A DNA stretch of 64,000 bases from Hordeum vulgare subsp. vulgare (lineage: Eukaryota; Streptophyta; Magnoliopsida; Poales; Poaceae), in assembly GCF_904849725.1 (NCBI RefSeq), contig NC_058518.1:213230741-213294740 (forward strand), in the 5' to 3' direction. Below the pieces are notes generated by a model. The model searched no databases. It was not told the DNA's origin and saw only the letters and a list, made by a program, of their open reading frames with translations. The translations under genes and the position numbers were made by a program. Shown here one piece after another: positions 55,259 through 64,000 of this stretch (position 1 is the first letter of the stretch; each line of letters opens with the position of its first letter).

Positions 55259-57146
55259 TTAATTTTTTTGTTGCAACCGTTGCGAAAAATGCTGCATAGC
55301 GTCGAAATTTGTTGCATGGAGAACCATGGACCTGTTGGGCTACAGTGCGCTCTGGTGCCACTGCTTTGCATTTCGGTTAATGACCCATAGGAGGAAACAA
55401 GGAAATTGACTTAACTTTGCGTTTGCTACTGCAAGGAAGAAAAATGACAACGAATAAAAGGTGAATCGCGTTGGGTATCGAACCAGCGACCCCAGGGTCA
55501 CAGCGCGAACAGTCGAGCTACGGAGGGGGATCTTCTCTAACACAGGTACTACTGTAACTATAACATGAAAGGGGGTGCTTTCCTCTGCTTAGCATAGAAC
55601 ACCGGCGATGATGCACCAGAGCACTTGCGCACACACGACGGCGTTCTACGTTGGGACACTCCCCTGTGCTATGCCATGGGACCTGCTATGCGGAGCTACA
55701 CTCAAGAGTTGCGGATCCAAGAGGGACACAGCCATGCACGGACACATGCAGTACCTGCACCTGCGCACTGATTCGCGGGAGCAACTACGGTGAGCCGCGG
55801 CTACGCGGGGCGGCGAGGCTAGCAAGAAAGAGAGGGGAAGCGGTGTGCTGCTGCTGCTAGGATCTGCCGCTGCTACTACGCTACCTGTGCAGCGCTACTA
55901 CTGCTACGACTTGCTAGTGCTGCTGCAGCGCTGCTCTGCTTGCGACAGAGCCACGGTAGCGACGGCATCCACCGCGGCGCGTTGCGCATCCACATGCAAA
56001 TAATAGGGCCGAAGATCGGCTGCTCACTGAGAGGGAGAGGAGAAAGGTTGGACAGCGGCGGAGGGGAACGGCGCGTCGAGCTGCTGCAGGAGGTGCTCGC
56101 CGGAGGTGAAAAAAACCCGATCGTCGTAGACATCGAGGTGGTCGACCTTGGCGTCCCGTCTTCGCGAAAATGGGTCGCCCCTGGCGTCCGCGTCCTCCAG
56201 TCCAGCTAGGGAAGAAGGAGACAACGATCAATGACGGTGTCGCGCTTGCATCGGGCCGATCATGGCGATGGCGTCTCTAGGACTCGCCCCGACGGCAAGA
56301 GGGAAGAGGGAGGGTGAGAAAGGAGAGGCTAGGGCAAGGAGAGGGGAAGGGGAGCTTTAAAGCTCGAACCCCGACGCACAGGGCCATCGATCGAGGAGGA
56401 GAGTCGATCTGGTGGCTCTCCATGGATCGTACAGCAGCTGACATCGACGAAGGAAGAAGAGGGACGTGGTGCTGGGCCTGGCCCGAAACTACTGTTGCTC
56501 GGATGCGTTCTCTCTCTCTCTCTCTATGGAAACTACCTTCGCAAAAAAATGAGAATATGGTTTGAAAAAATGCCAGAGGCAAAAGAAAAAGAGTTTAATT
56601 AAAACAAAAATACTTTTGGACTTCTAAAACATGCTCCAATTTATAAAAATAAATTGTGCATTTTTGAAGAGTAAAATTTAAATGCCTTTTATTTAAATGA
56701 GACTCTGTTTTAAATAAAACAAAAAGGAAAATAAAAATAAAACTAGAGGGGTTGCCTCCATAATTTACAATAAGTATTATAGAAAATGAGGAACTTTTTT
56801 AATGGGCTAAAACATCAACTTTTAAATCTGCCTCAAATAAATGGAGGAAAGGAGTTTTTGAAACCATGGTGCAACAAAGGGTTTTGAGTTTGCCCATGTT
56901 GTACCCAATGACATAACCATCACATGCACTCCCACACATAACCATCACATGCACTCTCACACAAACACCAAGGTGCAATACAACCAACACAAGACAAAAG
57001 ACAAAAGGAAATGATGCCATGCATGATGCCATGATGCACATGAAATGAAGACACCATTGAGCTCAAACCACTTGATCATCATAACCAGGTTGCCTTACAA
57101 GGAAAGAAATTACAAGAGGGGGAAGGAATGCATTGGAGCTGTCACA
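55259..57146 (-). other. Solo LTR, right non-coding part
   Basis: Resumes the LTR after the Helitron. A GC-rich block spans about 55600-56560, with a CT microsatellite near 56510-56524, then an AT-rich block, then a short tandem duplication (accatcacatgcactc twice, about 56918-56960). Open frames in the GC-rich block lie on both strands and have no domains. Nothing here supports a gene. Confidence 0.5.
55474..55520 (-). other. tRNA-like A-box/B-box pair (possible SINE relic)
   Basis: The minus strand has TAGCTCGACTG (55520-55510, A-box-like) and GGTTCGATACC (55484-55474, an exact match to the B-box consensus GGTTCRANNCC), with about 36 bp between starts, the spacing of tRNA genes and tRNA-derived SINEs. 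The T-stem does not pair well, so this is not an intact tRNA. Confidence 0.3.
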
Positions 57147-57148
57147 AG

Positions 57149-57699
57149 TATGGCATCTAGTGAGGGAAATTATAACCATAGAGGTCCATATTAATCTAGT
57201 AATAGTTATATTAATGTTAAATCAAGTGATGTTGTTGCTAGTAGCTCTCTTGATTCCAGTAATGATTCTCTTAGCAAAGTTACACTTGAGCAAGAAAATG
57301 ATTTATTGGAATGGATTATAGAGAGAGGTGTCATTAAGAGTCTTGCCAGAAGTAAGCAATTCAAGGAAATTGTACGCAAGCAAGGAGGACATCGGAAGAA
57401 ACAAGACACTGGCTACTTCAACGCCAATGGAGTTGCATGGGAAGAAGGTCAATACCCAAACCCAAAGTTTGTTCCCCAGAAGGAGAAGTATGATCCTACT
57501 CTCCCGAAGGGAACATCCTCTCAAGATGACCTTCCACCACAAGGACAAGCTTCAAGAGGATATTCACTAATTTGAGGAAGAACTACAAGCCATGGTCAAG
57601 TGGATTACCAAGGCCACTACTAACTCTACTTCATCAAGTGCTAGCACAACTCCATGGATCCCCATCAAGATGATGTGCGTCCCTAAGAAGAAGAACTAG
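57149..57699 (+). pseudogene. Gag-like gene of element P
   Basis: Starts MASSEGNYNH at the ATG restored by the AGTAT duplication. After an early stop near 57176 the frame is open again through QENDLLEWIIERGVIKSLAR, SKQFKEIVRKQGGHRKK and EGQYPNPKFVPQKEKYDP. It shifts frame near 57535 and ends with IPIKMMCVPKKKN and TAG at about 57697-57699. It is hydrophilic, Lys/Gln-rich and probably partly coiled coil. I recognise the type as a recurrent Triticeae LTR-element protein but can give no biochemical function. It has no zinc knuckle. Confidence 0.6.
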
Positions 57700-58560
57700 T
57701 GAAGTTCTCGAGGGGTGACTCGCCGATGAAATTCACTCTTATTCATTTTGGCAAGAACTAGTTGCAATCAACCCCAACCTTATGCACTAGTTCAAGGAGT
57801 CACACATTCCCTCAAAGGTAAGCAAGGGACAAGGTAATTAGTGCATCAATGGACATCATCTCATAGGTACTTCATTCCATGTCCATAGATATCCTTGTAT
57901 TTGTTCCATATGTATGGGACTAACCCATGTAGGTGAGACGAGTAAGAAACAACAATGATTGCTCCCAACTCAAGATGATCTTCATCAACAATGATCATCC
58001 ACCACTACTACACCTACATGAAGTCTTCCATGACACAACCCAAGGTTAGTGTATCCCTGTTAGAGGGGATATCACATCAAGGGGGAGCTTTACTCTAAGA
58101 CTTGAGTTAAAGCATCTCTTAAGGTGTGAACACACTGAAAGCTTTATGTAAAGGTGGCAACCCCACTTGTGCTTAAATGATGAGTATGACATATGACGAA
58201 GTATTGTTGCTTGGTTCCTAAGTCAATATACTCATATATACATGACATTGTCATCACTGCTTGGTAGATACTTGAGTGGTTGTACATGTTTGCCATGTTT
58301 TATTTTGACATCTTATTGTGTGAGCATGTTGGTATGCATATCTTTGCTCATTCGAGGATATCCAATTGTTGTTATTTGGATTTCCATTTTATTTGGAAAA
58401 TTGGATATACAAGAATGCCTAAATACCCCCCCCCCCTCTAGCTATCTATGCTTTCTCGTCTCAAATTCTATTCATGATACATCACAAAATTTGAGCAAGC
58501 ACTTTAGGGACATTTTGTCTGAGGAGCACTCAGAGATCCATCTTGACAAGAGCTCACATG
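57700..58560 (+). other. Non-coding internal region of element P
   Basis: Follows the gag-like gene. Contains a polypurine-like 'caagggggagc' near 58079-58089 and a C-run at about 58427-58438. The open frame at 58242-58628 is a chance Leu/Ser/Ile-rich translation with no domain. The 3' LTR of P is not visible. Confidence 0.5.
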
Positions 58561-60216
58561 TGATGACGAGATTATGTATATACTTCTCGCTCCTCGTTGG
58601 TTACCCCAAGTGGGAGGTTGAGATGTAGTCAGCAGCAAGTTTTCCCTCACACAGAGACTGTAAGGTTTATCGAACCAGGAGGACTCCTAGGACCAACAAG
58701 TAGGTGTCTCCTGTCCTGGTCAGCAGAAGACATGGGCACACACAACAAATAACTTTGCTCCCAACGAGTACAAAGAGGTTGTCAATATCTCCGGCCTTGT
58801 AGTTTGCAAAGGATCAAAACACACGCGGGAAAAGTAATAGTGATTGCAGCGGAAAAGTAAATGAAAATGGTAAATGATGGAGGTGTAAACAATGATGGTG
58901 ATATAGACCGGAGTCACATGATGTTCACTAGTGATGTCTCTCTCCCAAAAGACGATAAACAACTATGCTTGGGTAAACAAATTACAACTGGGCAATTGAT
59001 AGAATTATGAACGCACCGCAATGCTAATTATGCTACTTGATAGTTAGAGTTTCAATAGTAATGGGTAGTACGCCAAGACAAGTAGACCGTTTATTCATCG
59101 TCATCTACTTACTAATCATCCACCTTGACATATCTATCTAGAACATCTCGCCGATATTTAGTTGCGAGCCCCACCCAAAGTGTAAACTCAAAGCAACGGA
59201 CAACTGCATTAACGAACTATGTGTAAGGTAAACAATCCTTGCAACTGTGGTCACAAGCACCGTTTTTTTCTCCCTGATGGCAACAACACATCCCCTAGTC
59301 TCATGTTTCTGTCACTCAAGCTAGACATCGAGGGGCATGAACCCACAAACATGCATAACGCTCCCTCTTGGAGTTGCAATCTACTACTCGGCCAAAGCAA
59401 TAAATAGCAATGGAGAACATGCATGAATGACTAAGGAACATAGTATAAAAGGATAATAAAATATATAACTCATAACAATCTGAACGTAATCTCATAATCC
59501 ATCGTATCCCAAGAAACCGAGCATAGCAATAGGAAGAGAATTACATAGATGCCTTGATCATGTAGGGCAGCTCAGAAGGACTAGCCATTGAAGCACAAGA
59601 TTGGAGAGAAGCCATCACATGGCTACTGGTCATGGACCCATGGTCCAAGGAGGACTACTCACGACAGTTCCGAGAAGCGTCCATGGCGGTGGAGAAGCTC
59701 CCAAAGGTCAATCTTCCCTCTGGCAGGGTGCCGGGAAGAGGTCTCTTGGCGCTCCCGATCTCAGAAGCGCTGAAGCGGCGGAACAATGGAGAAATTCGGG
59801 ATTCTGGATGTGATGGAAGGGTTTTCTCGTAGAGGAGTAAATATAGGCCAAAGGAGGGCACCGAAGGAGGTGGGACCCACCCAAGCGGCCTCTTAGCGCG
59901 GCCAGGGGGTAGGCTTCGCCCACAGGTCGCCTGGGCAGCCCCTGACCCCCCCCCTTTGGCCCATCTTCGGTGATCTGGAAGCCTCCGGTACGCTGATTTT
60001 TATATATTTTTCTCGGGATTTTTCGGGCTTCGGAAAATTGGGTAAAAGCCCGTGCAAAAAAGACATCAGCAGACAGAAACTAGCAGTGGGTGCACTGAGT
60101 TAGTAGGTTAGTCCAAATATGTGTAAAATTATATAAAAGTGTAGCAAAACATATAACAATGTCACCCAAAAGATCATGGAACAAGCAGAAATTATAGATA
60201 CCCTTGGGACGTATCA
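58561..60216 (-). repeat. 3' LTR of the minus-strand Athila-like element
   Basis: On its own strand it starts TGATACGTCCCAAGG at 60216 and most likely ends TCGTCATCA at 58561, giving 1656 bp with imperfect inverted ends. It contains a GC-rich block (59860-59960) analogous to that of the LTR at 4159-5579. The right end is firm because of the adjacent polypurine tract. The left end is less certain. Confidence 0.65.
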
Positions 60217-60230
60217 ACATCCCCAAGCTT
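60217..60230 (-). other. Polypurine tract, minus strand
   Basis: The minus strand reads aagcttggggatgt directly before the LTR start. Confidence 0.75.
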
Positions 60231-62990
60231 AATTTCTTCTCGTCCTCGAGTAGATAAATGATAACAGAATAATTTTTGTGGTGACATGCTAACACACATA
60301 TAAGAACTTCAAAGTAAAGCAAGTAATATATGCAAATCAAGTCAAGATAATAACAAGCAAGAGTCTATATCTACTATTGACTTTAGCAAAGTAAGAACAT
60401 AAAGGTGCAAGAGCTCTCGTTGTCTGTGACTCGAACGTCTCCAAATGGTGTTTGCGTGCAAGAAGTGGGAGATGGGATCATAAAATATTTTTAATTTAGA
60501 ACTCAATCTACTAAAATTTAACACTTGGTATCCTTCGGAATCTTATTTTGATTCATCCCCGGAGCACTAGTCAGGCACAAGTCAAAATGATCCTCTCCCT
60601 TTCGACTTTGAGCACTCATGCAATGGTTGAGCGTAAGCAAGATATGTTGGCACTTATGATGGCAAATAGAATAATGATGGGGACGGAAAACAAAAGGTGT
60701 GAAAGGCTCACATCAATGAGGACAACCATAGGTGAGAGAAAGCCAAATGATAGATATCATGTGAGGAGTAGGGATTGCCATGTAACGGATGCACATATGA
60801 GCTAAGGTAAGCTCTCTCATGGAACTAGTGGAGGTGCATCTAACTTGTTTTCTCATGAAGACCTACAACTCATTTGAGGAGGCTCATCATTGGAATATGC
60901 AAACCAAGTTCTATAGTGTAAGGGTCCCCACATAGTTATGCATGAATGACAATCTCTATGTAGTACAAATATAGCAATGGAGTACGAGTGTAGATCTTTG
61001 AAAAGGAATAGTAGTGTTGTCCCCTTCTCTCTTTTTTTCTTTTTCTTTTATTTTTGTGTGGCCTCTTTGGCTCTTTCTATTTATGCCTCATTTGTACTCT
61101 TTGGGATCTTTTGTTTGTCCTCTTTGGGATCTTTTCCTCACTTAAGGGCAACACTCTATGTTTTACATGAATAGAAATAAGATCATCACACTATAAGAAG
61201 TACTCAACATAAAGACACGTGAAAACTATCATGATGTATGCAAATGAATGCCTCTGACAGTGTAGCAGGACATGCAATGATACTAGCGTGTCATGTAGCA
61301 ATAATTGGGGCAAGGCCCAACTATCATGCGGCTCTAAGATCAAGCAAAAGCATGTATGACATGAAGATCAAGTCATGAGATGGTGGATGTTGCATGGCAA
61401 TGTATCTCGGAAAGGCTATGGAAATGCCTTAATACGTAGCTATGGTGGCTGTTTTGAGGAAACATATAATGAGGCTTATGTATGACAGAGTGTATCATGT
61501 CATGGGTTTGGATGCACCGGCGGAGTTTGCACAACTCTCAATGTGAGAAAGGGAAATGCACGGTACTGAAGAGGCTAGCAAAATATGGATGGTGGAAATG
61601 CCAACAATCGAATACTCACATTAGTCCGAAGAACTCATACACTTCTTATCGGTAACTCTCTATCTAGTTAGGAAATTCACAAAGAGACAAGTACCCCGAG
61701 GAGGAGTGTTTGCGGGTTTGGTTATCCTTGCGCATCCTCGACTCATGGTAACGTGAGGGTACTCTATATATTCCAACCCATCCAGAGGTTAGCGATCAAT
61801 TTAGTAGCTAGAGTTCACAGCTAATTTTTAGTTTTTGAAAAACACACGGATTTCCCAAAATACGACACCTAACACTAAGAGGCTCAAGCTCTTGGCACCA
61901 ATAGTCCAAACATTACTCAAATAAATACCTCAAAACTATTGCAAGCTACTACTATACTTAAATAGCAGCATAAATTACCTACTCATGCAAGACACGCAAC
62001 TCAGTGCAACGAGCCAACTCTCTAATCAAGATAAGCATGATAACTCAAGAGAGTTCCAAAAGCAACCTAAATAAAAGCTCTTAAAAAGATACAGATGAAA
62101 ACTAAGAGCTAAGCATGACAGTAGCTATGGAAAGATAAAGAACACACAAAAAAGATAAGCATGTAAACCTATGGTGTGTTCTAGAGTGGAATGGAGCGTG
62201 TTTCTCTCCTAAACAAGGTAGGCTAGATTATGAATTGTTATGAACAGAAAGAAAAACTAAAGCAAACTAAAAAGTAAAGAGCGGGACGCTCCAAGATAGC
62301 ACATAACATATGAAGTGATAAAAATATAGCATGGAGATGGACGAACTGATGATTGTTGATAGAGAAGGGGATGCACGGGGGCATCCCCAAGCTTAGATGC
62401 TTGAGTCTCCTTGAATATTTCTTGGGTGCATGGGGGCATACCCAATCTTGAGCGCTTGACACTCCTATATCTTCTTTCATCATCTCCCATCGCATACTTG
62501 AAAACTCCCTTCATACGAAACTCATCATAAGATGATTAGAGTGGTTAGTGCCCTTAATAAAATAATTCATTACCTACTGGAAATAAAAAATTCATGAAAA
62601 GCTACTGTTTCTAATGATTGCCAAAAGGTTTTTGCAAAGTAAAAACAAGCTTAAGATTTGCAAAATGATGAAAACGCAAAACGTGGTAGAATCTGTGAAA
62701 AATAGAACATCAGGTAGTAAATAATTTATTCGGGGCACTTCTGCAACTCAAATAAAAAACTAAGAACAGATGACAGAAAGGCAATTATATAAATCATGCT
62801 GTCAAAAAAATTCAGATCAAAAAGATGATCTTGTGATTTATCGCAAGTTTTTCTCTCAAGGAGACAGAATCTGTTTCTGGACAGCATGCCACAATCTTTG
62901 AACTTTCTTGCAATCGGAGGCTATAACTTGGCACAAAGCTTAAAAATAAATATACAATGATGTTGCTAGAGTAGTAAAAAGCATCAAGAC
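60231..62990 (-). other. Long non-coding spacer of the minus-strand Athila-like element
   Basis: No domain-bearing frame. Two further polypurine-like sites are present: minus-strand aagcttggggatgccccc near 62378-62395, and a weaker aagattgggtatgccccc near 62432-62450. T-runs occur near 61030-61060. Confidence 0.5.
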
Positions 62991-62992
62991 CA

Positions 62993-64000
62993 CTAAAACA
63001 GAAAGTAAAAGAAAATTGGGTTGCCTGCCAACAAGCGCTTTCTTTTATGTCTTTGAGCTAGGCATAATGCAAGAAGATCAAGTGTTATCAACTCCGAAAG
63101 AATAACTTGCCCGAGTAACGGACTCATAAGGTAACTTAATCTTCTTTCTAGGGAAGTGGTCCATTCCATTTTTAAGGGGAATTGGAAATTAATGATTCCC
63201 TCTTTCATGTCAATGATAGCACCAATGGTGCGGAGAAAAGGACATCCCAAAATAATTGGACATGAGGGATCACACTCAATGTCCAGAATAAGAAAACAAC
63301 GGACACATAATTATCATTGACAACAATAAGCACATCATCAATTCTTCCTAAAGGTTTCTTTATGGAAGAATCAACAAGACAAACACCAAAAGAACATGGA
63401 TCATAAGGTTTCCAATCAAGCATATCATACATTCTTTTGGGCATAACAGAGGCACTAGCTCCAAAATCACACAATGCAAAGCAAGATATATTATTCAATT
63501 TGATCTTAACCATAGGATCCCAACCATCTTCTAGTTTCCTAGGAATAGAAGTCTCTAGCTTGAGCTTCTCCTCCCTAGCTTTGATAAGAGCATTGGTAAT
63601 ATGCTCGGTGAAGGCAATATTGAGTGTACTAGTGTGGGGGTCTTTAGCCATTCTTTGCAAAAAGGTGATAACTTGGGAGAAACTACAATTGTCAAAATCA
63701 AGATTACTACCATTAATTAAAGTGGTGGTAATGTCATCTAAGCTCATTCTTTTGGCAGTCTCTAAGTTCAAAGGACCTTCTTGTCCTATAGTTGAGGTAT
63801 TAACATCACCATTAATAGGTCCATTGTGACTAGGAGTGTTATGGGTGCTAAAAGTTTTGAGATCCTCAATAACTTGTATAGTAGCAATGGTAGTGTGTGT
63901 AGGAAGGATCTTAATTCTCTCTTCCTCTTCTTTTTATCTAGCCCATCTATCCTTAAGTTTGGCTAGCATTCTTATGTTCTCATTAATTTGTACTTGGATA
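62993..64000 (-). pseudogene. Gag-protease of the minus-strand Athila-like element (partial)
   Basis: From 63771 the reading contains KLETSIPRKLEDGWDPMVKI and the catalytic CDFGASASVMPKRMYD (Asp codon at 63466-63468), an intact D-x-G-A-S. Near 63300 the frame shifts. The end of the domain continues in the 62993-63250 frame with GCPFLRTIGAIIDMKEGIIN, so the late signature is LGCPFL rather than LGRPFL. The gag portion extends beyond the window. One frameshift is enough to disable it. Confidence 0.75.

Larger units (their letters stand above)
47350..57146 (-). repeat. Probable solo LTR (about 4.8 kb without its Helitron)
   Basis: The outer ends read TGTAACGACT (47350) and AGCTGTCACA (57146): TG...CA termini with imperfect terminal inverted repeats, flanked by the 5-bp duplication AGTAT. 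Removing the Helitron at 50296-55258 leaves 4834 bp. No primer site, polypurine tract or pol motif is seen, and the two ends do not repeat each other, so a complete two-LTR element is unlikely. Orientation (minus) is inferred because the TGTGACAGCTCC end followed by AT-rich and then GC-rich sequence resembles the start of other gypsy LTRs. Confidence 0.65.
45820..58560 (+). mobile_element. Element P: plus-strand LTR retrotransposon split by a solo LTR
   Basis: 5' LTR (45820-47293), a tRNA-Met-type primer site, a 56-bp leader, then a gap caused by the solo LTR at 47350-57146, after which a gag-like gene (57149 on) and non-coding sequence continue to about 58560, where a minus-strand Athila-like LTR starts. 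No RT or integrase is in the window. The junction is exact: AGTAT is duplicated at 47345-47349 and 57147-57151, and the second copy supplies the ATG of the gag-like gene. Confidence 0.7.
58561..64000 (-). mobile_element. Athila-like non-autonomous LTR retrotransposon, minus strand (3' part)
   Basis: Read from right to left: gag-protease (entering from beyond 64000), a 2.8-kb spacer, polypurine tract and 3' LTR. RT and integrase are absent between protease and LTR, and this copy also lacks a recognisable env-like ORF. It shares layout and LTR start type (TGATACGTC) with 1-5579. Confidence 0.75.

Noticed and set aside
55474..55545. An intact tRNA gene
   Set aside because: The T-stem mispairs at three of five positions and no acceptor stem can be formed.
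55914..56565. A short gene in the GC-rich block right of the Helitron
   Set aside because: Frames are short, on both strands, without domains, and the block is part of the same LTR as 47350-50295.
47350..57146. A complete 9.8-kb LTR retrotransposon
   Set aside because: The two outer ends do not repeat each other, no pol motif or primer site is present, and 5 kb of the interior is an independent Helitron. A solo LTR fits better.
58242..58628. A membrane protein gene (Leu/Ile/Cys-rich frame)
   Set aside because: It spans a poly-C run and crosses into the minus-strand LTR at 58561. There is no conserved motif.

Overview
This window looks like intergenic, repeat-packed chromosomal DNA of a grass, most likely a Triticeae species (wheat, barley, rye or a goatgrass). 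The organism call rests on three things: long LTRs of the Athila-like type that start TGATACGTC; a Stowaway MITE with the CTCCCTCCGT-type terminal repeat; and a GC-rich grass-style plant gene fragment. I find no intact host gene, no rRNA, no convincing tRNA and no CRISPR. Family names are given only at clade level because nothing could be searched.

Left part (1-19033). The 3' part of a plus-strand Athila-like Ty3/gypsy element fills 1-5579: protease tail, an LTR-like internal cassette, a broken ATHILA/env-like ORF, and the 3' LTR at 4159-5579. A piece of a foreign minus-strand LTR (5580-6115) separates it from Tekay-1 (6116-15614), a decayed Tekay-type chromovirus with gag, protease, RT, RNase H, integrase and chromodomain remnants. 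A minus-strand gag-protease fragment of an Athila-like relative follows (15615-19033).

Middle (19034-45819). A minus-strand Ty3/gypsy element, called G3 here, has been split by three insertions that I can delimit with target-site duplications. They are Tekay-2 (19157-33233, TSD ACGAT), a 5'-truncated LINE inside the integrase (34785-38322, 12-bp near-perfect TSD), and a short GC-rich non-autonomous LTR element (38891-43432, TSD GCATC).

Right part (45820-64000). This is a Russian doll. A plus-strand LTR element P (5' LTR 45820-47293) is split at the start codon of its gag-like gene by a probable solo LTR (47350-57146, TSD AGTAT). That LTR is split by a minus-strand Helitron (50296-55258, inserted between A and T, hairpin plus CTAG 3' end). 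The Helitron holds a Stowaway MITE and a captured BTB/NPH3-family gene fragment with its intron but without the first exon. Downstream of P's gag-like gene lies a minus-strand Athila-like element (58561-64000) with a 3' LTR, a spacer and a gag-protease gene running off the window.

The genes do not form a host pathway. They are successive layers of transposons, nearly all disabled by stops, frameshifts and catalytic substitutions. The most interesting object is the Helitron at 50296-55258: a gene-capturing rolling-circle element with three tandem copies of its 5' terminus.
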